Source of the DNA: Nostoc sphaeroides
Lineage (GTDB): Bacteria; Cyanobacteriota; Cyanobacteriia; Cyanobacteriales; Nostocaceae
Assembly: GCF_003443655.1 (NCBI RefSeq)
Contig: NZ_CP031941.1
Coordinates: forward strand, 5,226,001-5,290,000
Length of the DNA: 64,000 nucleotides
Reading direction: 5' to 3'
In this document: positions 34,071 to 43,010 of the stretch, piece by piece
How the letters are laid out: each line of letters begins with the position of its first letter
Position numbering within the stretch: the first letter of the stretch is position 1
Notes under the pieces: model-generated
Database searches by the model: none
What the model was told of the DNA's origin: nothing
The model's input: the letters and a program-made list of their open reading frames with translations, nothing else
Translations under genes and position numbers: made by a program

Positions 34071-34232
34071 ATGAGAATTGCTGGCATCAGCCGACTATGC
34101 AAAAAACAAGGTGAAGAATTGTTAGCATCTACCTATGGTTGTAATGAATCACAAATTTTGGAATTAATTCAGCAAGCCCGAATTGAACTAATAACTCAGT
34201 GGTGTGCCCCTCAAGAGCGCAGAGGCATATAA
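34071..34232 (+). CDS. Possible small protein or gene remnant
   Basis: A 53-residue frame, MRIAGISRLCKKQGEELLAS, then TYGCNESQILELIQQARIEL and ITQWCAPQERRGI. The frame extends upstream as IPVEKITGNQDEEI until it meets the repeat at 34024, so it may be the 3' part of a longer lost gene. The composition is protein-like, but no family or ribosome site supports it strongly. A 30-bp dispersed repeat follows at 34268. Confidence 0.35.
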   Translation: MRIAGISRLCKKQGEELLASTYGCNESQILELIQQARIELITQWCAPQERRGI

Positions 34233-34373
34233 AATCAACGTGGTAACTCGCCCTGAACGCTAACAAGCGATGTGTACGACGGGCTATGCCTACGCATGAG
34301 GTAGTAAAGGCACTGAAGTGGAAAAACTAATATAGAGAAGTGGAAAAAACAGCGCCGCACTACCAACTAAACT

Positions 34374-34799
34374 ATGTTAACGTTCAAAACTCTGCTACGC
34401 GTCCGCCACTATGAGATGGACGCCCTTGGGCATGTAAATAACGCCGTCTACCAAAATTATCTAGAACAAGCAGCCATTGAGCATTCAGAATACCTGGGCT
34501 TAACTTTGGATGTATATCGACAAGTAGGTGGCGTATTTGTGATGCGGCGGGTAGAAATTGACTATTTACGCCCAGCAGTAGCAGGCGATACCCTAGAAGT
34601 CACTACCTGGTTGAAGGAAATGCGCGGGACTCGTGCCTTGCGATGCTACGAAATTCGTAAACAAAACCAAGATAATTTGTTAGTAACGGCAGAGGCGCTA
34701 TGGGTTTGGGTGGATGCACAGACTATGCGCCCACGACCAATTCCCAGTATCATGTTAGACAAATTTTTGCAAATCCAAAACCCAGGTGTTACAAGCTAA
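34374..34799 (+). CDS. Hotdog-fold acyl-CoA thioesterase (YbgC/FadM type)
   Basis: A 141-residue 4HBT protein: RVRHYEMDALGHVNNAVYQNYLEQA contains the catalytic Asp and the HVNN block, then RVEIDYLRPAVAGDTLEVTTWL and ALWVWVDAQTMRPRPIP. It hydrolyses an acyl-CoA or acyl-ACP thioester in the cytoplasm; chain length is not readable from sequence. Start ATG has no obvious Shine-Dalgarno site. It stands alone. Confidence 0.88.
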   Translation: MLTFKTLLRVRHYEMDALGHVNNAVYQNYLEQAAIEHSEYLGLTLDVYRQVGGVFVMRRVEIDYLRPAVAGDTLEVTTWLKEMRGTRALRCYEIRKQNQDNLLVTAEALWVWVDAQTMRPRPIPSIMLDKFLQIQNPGVTS

Positions 34800-34985
34800 A
34801 AATGGTTTGTTATTCGCCATTTAATAAATCTTAATTATTCTCATGAAAAACAAATGATTGATTTTTTACTCAGGTAATGCTGACGATCAAGAATACACAA
34901 CTATGATGTTATAAGTGCAAAATCTAAATTTGTAGGAACTGCAATCAAAATTAGCTTAGTAAATCAGGATTTTCAAGTCAATATT

Positions 34986-35243
34986 ATGGAGCAAAGTCAG
35001 CCACAACCGCGCCGTGTCGCCGATCAAGTGTTTCAAGAATCCCTCGATCAGTTGGAGGATATCTTACAAGAAAGTTCAACTGAGGATGAAGAAATCCCCC
35101 AAGCACAACTGCATACTAGTAATCTCAGTGAAGTCGAACTCGATCAAGACTTGACAGATATTGATTTAGCGGCTCTTGAGGACGCAGTTGCTGATATTGA
35201 ACAATATCTCGAAGAAATAACAAAAACTAAAGAAAAGTTATGA
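34986..35243 (+). CDS. Small acidic conserved-type hypothetical protein
   Basis: An 85-residue, strongly acidic protein (EQSQPQPRRVADQVFQESLDQLEDILQES...) predicted to be helical, with two Leu/Asp-rich amphipathic segments (FQESLDQLEDIL and LDQDLTDIDLAALEDAVADI). No enzymatic motif. I do not recognise a named family. It is followed by a long ACTCCTA heptamer array. Confidence 0.6.
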   Translation: MEQSQPQPRRVADQVFQESLDQLEDILQESSTEDEEIPQAQLHTSNLSEVELDQDLTDIDLAALEDAVADIEQYLEEITKTKEKL

Positions 35244-35249
35244 GTTTTA

Positions 35250-35345
35250 ACTCCTAACTCCTAACTCCTACCTCCTAACTCCTAACTCCTACCTCCTAAC
35301 TCCTAACTCCTAACTCCTAACTCCTAACTCCTAACTCCTAACTCT
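35250..35345. repeat. ACTCCTA heptamer array
   Basis: About thirteen tandem heptamers of the ACTCCTA/ACTCCTAC type fill the space between two convergent genes and encroach on the 3' end of the methyltransferase gene, whose last codons (GVRS) derive from the array. Confidence 0.9.
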
Positions 35346-36148
35346 TGACTTATTTGCCGCCGAGCTTCGTACAACATTAAAGCAGCTGCGATCGCTACAT
35401 TCAATGATTCCACTCCAGGACTCAAAGGAATTCTTACTTGTTTGTCTGCGATCGCTGCTAATTCTGCTGACAATCCAGCACCCTCATTTCCCAGTAAAAT
35501 CAGACTGGGTTTGCGCCAGTCCACTTCCCAATAAGTTAAAGTCGCACTGGGTAAGGTTGCCACTACTTGCATTCCTGCCTGCTGACTTTGTTGAACTGTA
35601 GCTTTTAAATCTTCGCTTACGGCTGTTGCTAGGCGAAACCATTGCCCTGCTGAAGCCCGGAGAACTTTGGGACTGTCTAAATCTACACTGTCTGCACTTA
35701 CCCATAATCCTGATGCTCCAGCAGCAGCAGCAGTGCGAATCATTGTACCCAGATTGCCGGGATCTTGCACGGTTTCTAAAGCCAGAATTATACCAGTAAA
35801 TGGTAGTTGAGTTTGGCGAACACCTCCCGTGGGCGAAGCGCCAACGCTTCGTTTTGCCGTTGCAACTACACCATCCGGTTGGACTGTAGTAGCGATCGCA
35901 TCCAAAATTTCTTTGCTCACAATTTCGGCGCGATCGCATCGGCTACAAGCTTCTTCCCAGAGTGAAGGGTGGGCTGCTTGCCAATCTGGAGTACAACAAA
36001 CTGTTTCTAGTGGGTAATTTACCGCACAAGCTTCCTCTAACAGATGTGTCCCTTCTAATAAAAATAACTGCTGCTTGTGCCGCTCCTTGGTGGAGTGGAG
36101 TTTGCGGATTTGCTTGACTAAGGAATTTTGTAAGCTGGTCAACATCAA
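35324..36148 (-). CDS. TrmH-family RNA 2'-O-methyltransferase with an in-frame repeat insertion
   Basis: A 274-residue SPOUT methyltransferase acting on rRNA or tRNA. N-terminal substrate-binding part: LVKQIRKLHSTKERHKQQLFLLEGTHLLEEA. SAM-binding knot motifs: LALETVQDPGNLGTMIRTAAAAGASGLWVS, LILLGNEGAGLS and RIPLSPGVESLNVAIAAALMLYEARRQ. Between VVATAKR and LPFTG lies RSVGASPTGGVRQTQ, encoded by a dispersed repeat with palindrome GAAGCGTTGGCGCTTC; relatives have only a short linker. The insert is between the two domains, where it should be tolerated. Confidence 0.88.
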   Translation of the reverse strand: MMLTSLQNSLVKQIRKLHSTKERHKQQLFLLEGTHLLEEACAVNYPLETVCCTPDWQAAHPSLWEEACSRCDRAEIVSKEILDAIATTVQPDGVVATAKRSVGASPTGGVRQTQLPFTGIILALETVQDPGNLGTMIRTAAAAGASGLWVSADSVDLDSPKVLRASAGQWFRLATAVSEDLKATVQQSQQAGMQVVATLPSATLTYWEVDWRKPSLILLGNEGAGLSAELAAIADKQVRIPLSPGVESLNVAIAAALMLYEARRQISQELGVRS

Positions 36149-36238
36149 AAAGTTAGGAGTTAGGAATTAGGAGTTAGGAGTTAATTTAGTTTTCTTTCAA
36201 CTCATAACTCTTAACTTCTAACTCCTAACTTGATAGTA

Positions 36239-36319
36239 TGCGGAACCCGGGACTTGAACCCGGAAGCCTTGCGGCACTAGAACCTGAATCTAGCGCGTCT
36301 GCCATTCCGCCAGTTCCGC
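36239..36319 (-). tRNA. tRNA-Leu (anticodon CAG)
   Basis: An 81-nt cloverleaf on the minus strand: acceptor GCGGAAC/GTTCCGC with discriminator A; anticodon stem CTAGA/TCTAG and loop TTCAGGT give CAG; the long variable arm (GTGCCGCAAGGCTT region) and TTCAAGT loop are those of tRNA-Leu. CCA is not encoded. Confidence 0.95.
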
Positions 36320-36728
36320 TCGCACTTGTCTTTATAGACAATTTCCTATTATTGCGTTATGTTTTACCTTTGTCAAGTAAAAATATAACGCCTCCTTTAA
36401 GAGGCTCAGACTGGAAACAAGTTTTTCCGGGCATTAGGTCGAATCAAAATATTAACTGAACAGTACAGCATTGATTTTTAGAGAACACTTAAGTTAGTTT
36501 ACTGAGTATTTAATTTAGCTTAAAACTACTACTTCTTCGTTCATTTTTGTTAAATTCTTTAAAATCTCAAAACGCTTGCGGCGGCTGGTTTTTAACCATT
36601 ATTCTTCACAAAAAAACAATTGTTTTATGCAATATGCTGTTCTAAGATGTGGACAATTTGAATCTTTACTGTAGAATCAAAACCAACTTCAAACATATAA
36701 AATACGTATTACTTTTGGAGGTAGGCTT

Positions 36729-38096
36729 ATCAATCCTTCTACCAGCTTACCAGATGCCAAAATTGCTCCAGAAGCGGACTCCTCAGTCTTGCAAATTTGG
36801 GGTGGGCATCCTTTGCGAGGTCATGTGAAAATTAGCGGGGCAAAAAATGCAGCCCTGGTAATCATGGCTGGAGCCTTGCTGTGTCCGGGCGATTGTCGTA
36901 TCCGCAATGTCCCCTTATTGGCGGATGTAGACCGGATGGGTCAGGTATTATTGGCTTTGGGAGTACGTTTAACCCGGCAAGGCGATATTTTAGACATCAA
37001 CGCCAGCGAAATTAAAACATCAAAAGCTCCCTACGAACTAGTTACCCAACTGAGGGCGAGTTTCTTCGCCATTGGTGCCATTCTGGCAAGATTGGGAGTA
37101 GCACAGATGCCCTTACCAGGCGGTTGTGCTATTGGGGCAAGACCAGTTGACTTGCATGTTCGAGGACTGCAAGCAATGGGAGCGGAAGTACAAATTGAGC
37201 ATGGTATTTGTAATGCCTATGTCCCCGGCAGCAGCCGGAGATTAAAAGGTGCGAAGATTTACTTAGACATCGCCAGTGTCGGAGCTACGGAAAACTTGAT
37301 GATGGCGGCTACCCTGGCAGAGGGCGAAACGATCATCGAAAATGCTGCCAGAGAACCGGAAGTAGTTGATTTAGCTAACTTCTGTAACGCGATGGGAGCG
37401 AAGATTCAGGGGGCGGGGACTAGCAGAATTATTATCGAAGGAGTCCCCAAGCTGCATTCTGTTGACTACAGTATCATTCCCGATCGCATTGAGGCTGGAA
37501 CGTTTTTGCTAGCAGCAGCAATTACCCGTTCCGAACTTCTGCTCTCGCCAGTGGCTCCAGAACATCTTATACCAGTGATTGCCAAGCTGCGGGATATTGG
37601 GGTGACCATAATTGAGGACAAGCCTGAACACTTACGCATTCTGCCTGCGGAAACTTTCAAAGCAACGGATATTGAAACTCAATATCATCCAGGTTTTCCC
37701 ACAGATATGCAAGCGCCGTTCATGTCTTTGCTGACATTGGCCGAAGGCGACAGCGTGATTAACGAATCTGTCTTTGAAAATCGCTTGCGTCATGCCTCAG
37801 AGTTGAATCGCTTGGGGGCAGACATTCGTGTTAAAGGCAACGCTGCTTTCGTTCGGGGAGTACCGAAACTATCTGGCGCACCAGTATTAGGTACAGACTT
37901 ACGAGCATCAGCAGCCCTAGTCATAGCAGGACTGGCGGCAGAAGGAAAAACCACAATTCAAGGATTACAGCACCTCGATCGCGGCTATGATCGACTCGAT
38001 GTGAAGTTGCAGCAATTGGGCGCTAAAATCCTCCGTGTGGGCGAAGCATCAGCAGATGCAGAAATCGCTCCCAGCATCAGTAGTCTGTCAAGTTGA
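36729..38096 (+). CDS. murA: UDP-N-acetylglucosamine 1-carboxyvinyltransferase, probable ATC start
   Basis: MurA adds enolpyruvate to UDP-GlcNAc, the first committed peptidoglycan step. Motifs: KISGAKNAALVIMAGALL, RASFFAIGAILARLG, PLPGGCAIGARPVDLHV with the PEP-binding Cys (residue 133 from this start), and GFPTDMQAPFMSLL, TDLRASAALVIAGLAAEG. Only TTG at 36789 is a standard start in frame, with no ribosome site. But GGAGGT at 36717 lies 6 nt before an ATC, and the 20 codons from there (NPSTSLPDAKIAPEADSSVL) match the N-terminus I recall for Nostoc MurA, which uses ATG. I therefore start at ATC 36729. The enzyme itself is intact. Confidence 0.9.
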   Translation: MNPSTSLPDAKIAPEADSSVLQIWGGHPLRGHVKISGAKNAALVIMAGALLCPGDCRIRNVPLLADVDRMGQVLLALGVRLTRQGDILDINASEIKTSKAPYELVTQLRASFFAIGAILARLGVAQMPLPGGCAIGARPVDLHVRGLQAMGAEVQIEHGICNAYVPGSSRRLKGAKIYLDIASVGATENLMMAATLAEGETIIENAAREPEVVDLANFCNAMGAKIQGAGTSRIIIEGVPKLHSVDYSIIPDRIEAGTFLLAAAITRSELLLSPVAPEHLIPVIAKLRDIGVTIIEDKPEHLRILPAETFKATDIETQYHPGFPTDMQAPFMSLLTLAEGDSVINESVFENRLRHASELNRLGADIRVKGNAAFVRGVPKLSGAPVLGTDLRASAALVIAGLAAEGKTTIQGLQHLDRGYDRLDVKLQQLGAKILRVGEASADAEIAPSISSLSS

Positions 38097-38560
38097 AATT
38101 GATAGGTTGAACAAGAGGAATTGCCGCAGGCGGCGGGGGACAAGGGGAAAGACTTGTTGCAAGTTCTCCGCTGCTCCCTGTCCCCTGCCTCTTCGTTGAG
38201 ACTGAGGCGGGAATGAGGGAGATAAGCAAGGTAAAATTTTCTCCCCCCTGCCCACCCTGGTTAACAAATTTCGCGGAATTCCCCATCCGTCTTACGGTAG
38301 GCATGGATAGCGAGTGAGGTGACAATTCTACCCCTGAACAAATTGATATGAGCAGATATCAACCGTCATGGAGTGGATGAGGAAAGGAACTCTCTTCCAT
38401 TAGAATAGAGATATCTTGACCATCAATGCCATAAGCGAAAACCATTAGCTAATAGGTATATGTTGCAAGGAAAAGTATGGGTCTTGGGAACCAGGACTCC
38501 TGACAAGAGGAGGGAATGTAAGACCAATAGAACTACGCAGTCTTGGAGGCAGTTCCCGTT

Positions 38561-38605
38561 GAATTGGGAAGCCCCATCCGCATAAGCGGTGGGGTAGTTC
38601 ACATC
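38561..38605 (+). mobile_element. Solo IS200/IS605-type right end
   Basis: TTGGGAAGCCCCATCCGC-ATAA-GCGGTGGGG-TAGTTCAC has the same plan as the tnpB element end at 6571-6616 (TTGGAAGCC, stem, stem, then GATGTCAC). No tnpB lies upstream; the ~130 nt before it (from about 38430) could be leftover guide-RNA scaffold. The remaining gap 38097-38681 has GC-rich hairpins but no gene. Confidence 0.55.
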
Positions 38606-38681
38606 GTTATACTAACTGTAGGTGACTGGTTTAAATGAACAGCCAGATTCCATAGTTGTGTTTTTTATAGCTTGCTGCACT

Positions 38682-39560
38682 ATGTCTTTCTTCAAAACCC
38701 CTCTGATTGGTTTAAAAGCTGACTCATTTCGTCATCCATTAGACCTGGAAGCTACCAAAACGCTCAAGCAAATACCAGGCATAGATATGTTGGTGCGAAA
38801 TTGGCTTGGGCCAATGGCAGAGCAGGTTTTTTATGTGGAAAATATTGCCTCCAGCATTCTGGTGGGTGAAAAGCAACTGCCCGATTTATACAAGCTGTTG
38901 TTAGATGCCTGCAAAATCCTGGATATAGAGCCTCCCCAGTTGTACGTCCGGCAACATCCGGCTCCCAACGCCTATACTTTTGCTGTGCGGGGTAAGCAGC
39001 CGTTTGTTGTGCTACACACATCCCTGATTGATATCCTCACACCAGAAGAAATACAGGCAGTAATTGCCCACGAGTTGGGGCATCTCAAGTGTGACCATAG
39101 TGTTTATTTGACGCCTGTAAATTTATTAATATTAGCTGCGGCGATTGTGCCCAATGTTGGAACCTTCGTTGCTCAAGCGATACAGGCACAGCTTTTAGAA
39201 TGGGTACGCTGTGCTGAGTTTACCTGCGATCGCGCCGCATTACTAGCAACCCAAGACCCCAAAGTTGTTATGTCAGTATTGATGAAGTTGGCGGGTGGTT
39301 CCCCCACCTTAGCGCCACAACTGAATCTCGATGCCTTTGTTGACCAAGCTCGTGCTTACGATGATATTAGCAAGACCGAACTAGGTGAAATGGTCAAAGC
39401 TGCCCGCACAGCCCAATTAACCCATCCAGTGCCAGTGCTACGGGCGCGAGAAATCGACCGTTGGGCAAGCAGTACAGAATATCAATCTTTAATCCAAAGT
39501 CATGGACTGAAGTCTACAAGTAATGAAGTTGCACCCAAAGGCGGATGGCGAAACTGGTAA
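38682..39560 (+). CDS. M48-family zinc metalloprotease
   Basis: A 292-residue HtpX/M48-type protease. The zinc site is AVIAHELGHLKCDH (His130, His134), with the third ligand likely the Glu of CAEFTCDRAALLATQD. Hydrophobic segment NLLILAAAIVPNVGTFVAQAI follows the active site, so it may be membrane associated. I start at ATG 38682 (MSFFKTPLIGLKADSF); the frame opens at a GTG 20 codons earlier with a less typical N-terminus. Likely role: protein quality control. Monocistronic. Confidence 0.87.
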   Translation: MSFFKTPLIGLKADSFRHPLDLEATKTLKQIPGIDMLVRNWLGPMAEQVFYVENIASSILVGEKQLPDLYKLLLDACKILDIEPPQLYVRQHPAPNAYTFAVRGKQPFVVLHTSLIDILTPEEIQAVIAHELGHLKCDHSVYLTPVNLLILAAAIVPNVGTFVAQAIQAQLLEWVRCAEFTCDRAALLATQDPKVVMSVLMKLAGGSPTLAPQLNLDAFVDQARAYDDISKTELGEMVKAARTAQLTHPVPVLRAREIDRWASSTEYQSLIQSHGLKSTSNEVAPKGGWRNW

Positions 39561-39655
39561 AAGTACTGGTGAAATAGCACTTATTAAAGTTCTTGAGGCG
39601 AACTATGAGCGATTCACTGTGATGTAAAATGCTGGTACAGCCCAAAAATCAGCTA

Positions 39656-40558
39656 ATGACCAGGTTTCCTTACGACCAGTTCGCCAAAGACTATCTTAAA
39701 GAATTGTTACAACCATTGGGAGAAGTAGAAACAAGTCGGAAAGTTCCAGCCCAAATCCGAGAGATTGATGTTTATTTTCTACCTTCACTCCAATCGACAA
39801 ATACAATAGAATTAGGGCTGCTAGGAAAATTTGCGGCTGAACCTGCATTAGTTGAACCATTTAGAAATGCAGCTACAATTGCGGAGATACGCAGTTGCAT
39901 AAATAAATTGTTTGATATCTTTGCTGAAGTAAAACGTCAAGCTAAAGGTGATAAAACTCGGCTTTCAGAATCAGAATTACCACGTTTGTGGATTTTATCA
40001 CCCACGGCTTCTGAATCTATATTGGATGGTTTTAGAACTAACCTAGATGAAGAAAATTGGGGAATAGGAGTACATTTTTTAGGCGATTATTTTAGAACAG
40101 CAATTGTGGTAATTCACCAATTAACCTGTACAGAAGACACACTATGGTTGAGAATTTTAGGTAAGGGAAGAGTTCAGCAACAAGCAATAGACGAACTAGA
40201 AGCACTTCCGCAAAATAATCCCTTACGTTCCAAAGCAATTGATTTATTATTAAGTTTAAAAACTACCTTAGAATTCAATCACAATATAGACGACGAGGAT
40301 AGAGATTTAATTATGCGTTTATCACCTATTTACGAGCAAAAATTAGCAGAAGTTAAACAAGAAGGAATTCAAGAAGGAATTCAAGAAGGAATTCAAGAAG
40401 GAATTCAAGCAGAACGTCGTAATGTTATAGAGAATTTGTTGCAAGTTCGCTTTGGTTCTTTAGATGCAGAACTAAGAGGAATTACTGAAGCTTTATTGGC
40501 ATTATCTCCAGAGGAATTTACTCCTTTATTGCTGCAACTATCCAGGGAAGAATTATAA
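39656..40558 (+). CDS. Rpn/PD-(D/E)XK-type protein with DUF4351-like C-terminus
   Basis: A 300-residue protein starting MTRFPYDQFAKDYLKELLQP. The N-terminal two thirds has the layout of recombination-promoting nuclease/putative transposase proteins common in cyanobacteria (REIDVYFLP with Glu/Asp, then a central acidic region). The C-terminal ~55 residues (VIENLLQVRFGSLDAELRGI, LLALSPEEFTPLLLQLSREEL) match DUF4351. They are separated by four copies of QEGI encoded by a 12-bp tandem repeat. The frame is open nine codons upstream to 39629. The role is probably mobile-DNA related. Confidence 0.75.
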   Translation: MTRFPYDQFAKDYLKELLQPLGEVETSRKVPAQIREIDVYFLPSLQSTNTIELGLLGKFAAEPALVEPFRNAATIAEIRSCINKLFDIFAEVKRQAKGDKTRLSESELPRLWILSPTASESILDGFRTNLDEENWGIGVHFLGDYFRTAIVVIHQLTCTEDTLWLRILGKGRVQQQAIDELEALPQNNPLRSKAIDLLLSLKTTLEFNHNIDDEDRDLIMRLSPIYEQKLAEVKQEGIQEGIQEGIQEGIQAERRNVIENLLQVRFGSLDAELRGITEALLALSPEEFTPLLLQLSREEL

Positions 40559-40658
40559 GGGAAATGCCGAAAACCCCTGAGAGACAGGTGCGTAAGCACC
40601 GTATCTCGTACTTCAGACAGGGGATGAAGGCTAGCAGCACCGTTCACGGTGTTCCGAC

Positions 40659-41063
40659 CTAACCTTTTTGGTGTGCAATATACTCTATTACATTTTTTGT
40701 AGAAATATTTCCAGCAGTTGAAACGAAATAGCTTGGTGTCCATAGAGTTGGAAGTTTAAGCAATTCTGGAAACTCTTTTCTTAAGTGATGAGAAGCCCGT
40801 CCTTTAATTCTATTCATGATTTGGGATGGGTTATCTGTTGGTTTCACGTTCAAAAACAAGTGAACGTGGTCAGGCATGATTTCCATTGCAACAATTTTCC
40901 ACCTATTTTCAATGCAAACTTCACAAATAATTTGCTGCAACCTTTCTGCTACTCCACCTATCAATACCTTCTTTCTGCGCTTGGGTATAAAAACAAAATG
41001 ATAGTTGAGTAGTGATATTGCATTACCTTCGTGTCTGTACTCGTCTGGAGAAAAACTTCCCAT
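40659..41063 (-). CDS. tnpA: IS200/IS605 Y1 transposase TnpA
   Basis: A 134-residue HUH single-strand transposase. The HUH motif is DHVHLFLN (His66, His68) and the catalytic Tyr is Tyr128 in NVIEYIAHQ. Also seen are NYHFVFIPKRRKKVL and RIKGRASHHLRKEFP. All key residues are present, so it may still be active. It excises and inserts the element as single strands near the replication fork. Divergent from tnpB with about 80 bp between. Confidence 0.95.
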   Translation of the reverse strand: MGSFSPDEYRHEGNAISLLNYHFVFIPKRRKKVLIGGVAERLQQIICEVCIENRWKIVAMEIMPDHVHLFLNVKPTDNPSQIMNRIKGRASHHLRKEFPELLKLPTLWTPSYFVSTAGNISTKNVIEYIAHQKG

Positions 41064-41142
41064 ACTTCCCTAATTAGTGATTGTGTTTTGTCTATATATA
41101 GTGTATATTTGACTTAATCAATCAACAAGGGGGTGATAGTAT

Positions 41143-42558
41143 TTGCTGACAAATTACGTTTACAAGCTTCGTCCTAACATTACTCAGTCAACTAAATTGA
41201 GTAGTTGGTTGGATATGCTTCGTTCTACTTACAACTGGAGTTTAGCCGATAGAATAGCCCAATACAATCAACAGTTCATCCAGGGTGAATATTGTGACAT
41301 CAGGACTAGATCGGAGGCGTGTCCACTTACTTGTTTCGTTAGCAAAAATGGTGCAAGCGGAGAGCCTTGGAAGGATGTCAAAGTGGGCAAAGATGGTAAG
41401 GATAAAAATCCACGGCGCAGTGCTGGAGATATCCAAATAACAGCGTTGCCAGATTTGAAGAAAGCTAGACCTTGGTTTGCTGAAATCGACTCTACGGTGT
41501 TACAGCAAAATGTAAAACGTTTGGACACTGCTTACAAAAACTTCTTTGAGGGTAGGGGATTCCCCAAGTTTAAGAACCGCAGTAACTTTACCTCTTTCAC
41601 ATTCCAGATGGGTGTTAAAGTTCAAAGCAGTAAAATCTATCTTCCTAAGTTAGGATGGATGCGGTTTTTTAATTCCCGCTTAATACCGAATGGATTTACT
41701 ATCAAAGCTGCGACAGTTAGAAAACGTCAGGATGGTTGGTATGTCTCAATTCGGATTGAGGACAAAGCTATACCTAGCTATGCATCAAAACCATTGGATG
41801 AAGTTAATTCTATTCTTGGTTGCGACCTGGGGATAACAAAACTTGTCCATTTGTCAGACAGGCATCAAATCGATAATCCTAAGTTTTCAACCAACAAGAA
41901 ATCTAAACGGACTTTAAAGATTAGACAAAGGAGAGTTAGCAAAAAAGTTAAAGGCAGTAAAAACCGTAAAAAAGCAGCCAATAATTTAGGACGTTTTCAT
42001 AAGAAAACTGTAGACAAAAGAACAGCTTACCAGTGGCATGTTGCTAATAAGATAGTTTCTAGAAAGGTTGATGCTATTGCGTTAGAAGACCTCAATGTTT
42101 CGGGAATGATGAGGCGATGTAAAATTAAAGTTGACGAAAAAACTGGTAGATTTCTCAAAAACGGACAATCTAGAAAAAAAGGATTAAATCGCGCTATCTC
42201 TGATGCAAGCTGGGGTGAGTTGATTTTAAAGATTCAGTATCTCGCTGCAAAGCTTGGAAAGGTCGTAATTAAAATTAACCCCAAACACTCATCCCAAGAA
42301 TGCAGAAAATGTAAGCATGTTGATAAGTCTAATCGTGATGGTGAGAAGTTCATCTGCACCCAGTGCGGGGATCACGAACACGCTGACATAGGTGCAGCCA
42401 AGACAATCAGGGATAGAGGTTTTGAGATAGTACGCGGGGACTCTGCGAAACTTGCTGCTCGACAGCTAAACGCCCAAAAGATATTACCACGCTCCATGAG
42501 CAAACGTGGTGAGTTTGGGAACCTGAGCAATCAGGATATTAAGATTGTGAAGTCTTAA
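41143..42558 (+). CDS. tnpB: TnpB, RNA-guided nuclease
   Basis: A 471-residue TnpB from a TTG start preceded by AAGGGGGTG. RuvC acidic residues: Asp228 in GCDLGITKLV, Glu315 in ALEDLNVSGM and Asp415 in HADIGAAKTI. The zinc finger CRKCKHVDKSNRDGEKFICTQC is intact. It carries an unusually long insertion near residues 47-105 (PLTCFVSKNGASGEPWKDVK) compared with the other TnpB of this window and shares little sequence with it, so the two elements are unrelated insertions. Probably active. Confidence 0.93.
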   Translation: MLTNYVYKLRPNITQSTKLSSWLDMLRSTYNWSLADRIAQYNQQFIQGEYCDIRTRSEACPLTCFVSKNGASGEPWKDVKVGKDGKDKNPRRSAGDIQITALPDLKKARPWFAEIDSTVLQQNVKRLDTAYKNFFEGRGFPKFKNRSNFTSFTFQMGVKVQSSKIYLPKLGWMRFFNSRLIPNGFTIKAATVRKRQDGWYVSIRIEDKAIPSYASKPLDEVNSILGCDLGITKLVHLSDRHQIDNPKFSTNKKSKRTLKIRQRRVSKKVKGSKNRKKAANNLGRFHKKTVDKRTAYQWHVANKIVSRKVDAIALEDLNVSGMMRRCKIKVDEKTGRFLKNGQSRKKGLNRAISDASWGELILKIQYLAAKLGKVVIKINPKHSSQECRKCKHVDKSNRDGEKFICTQCGDHEHADIGAAKTIRDRGFEIVRGDSAKLAARQLNAQKILPRSMSKRGEFGNLSNQDIKIVKS

Positions 42559-42672
42559 GAATCTCCGCACCTTCAGGTCGGAGAGTGTCAATAAATAGGT
42601 TCCTTTAGAAGAACTCAGTCGGAGATGCTGGGTTTTCCAGCTTTACAAAGAAATCGATGATTACTTAGTAAC

Positions 42673-42940
42673 GTGAATTAAATAAAATGCAAAACTTCAT
42701 CAATTATCTAGCTTCCCTCTCCTTATAAAGGAGAGGGATTGAGGGTGAGGTAAACCAAGGACATAAATTGTATGTTATTTAATTCTTAACGTGAGTTCGA
42801 TGAACCTCTCCCTCCCAGCCTCCCTCTGGGAAACGGAAAAGGAGGAGCAATGAAAAATTCAGCTTTTTGCTCCCCTCTCCGTGTCGGAGAGGGGTTGGGG
42901 GAGAGGTCAAATAAGACTTGTCGAAGTCACGTTAATTCTT
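42673..42940. repeat. Dispersed repeat followed by an AACGTGA-type MITE
   Basis: 42673-42787 is a near copy of the host repeat at 32310 without the TAGGACTTA MITE. At 42788-42933 a 146-bp element with ends AACGTGAGTTCGA and TCGAAGTCACGTT (one mismatch) is inserted, flanked by AATTCTT on both sides (42781-42787, 42934-42940). The 32310 copy shows the uninterrupted sequence at this point. No gene lies in 42601-43010. Confidence 0.9.
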
Positions 42941-43010
42941 ATTCCTTAAGCTTCTTCAATCGGACAATCGGATTAAAAAACATCCCATTGCTTAACCCAC
43001 AGCCTCTACC

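Larger units (their letters stand above)
40563..42600. mobile_element. Complete IS200/IS605 element with tnpA and tnpB
   Basis: Divergent tnpA (minus) and tnpB (plus) are flanked by structured ends: GGTGCGTAAGCACC and CACCGTTCACGGTG hairpins at about 40588-40652 on the left, and CTCCG...CGGAG followed by AGTGTCA at about 42562-42588 on the right. The element begins a few nt after the stop of the Rpn-type gene. Exact ends need an empty site. Confidence 0.85.

Noticed and set aside
35484..35939. 151-residue minus-strand frame
   Set aside because: Overlaps the RNA methyltransferase in another frame, with no family features.
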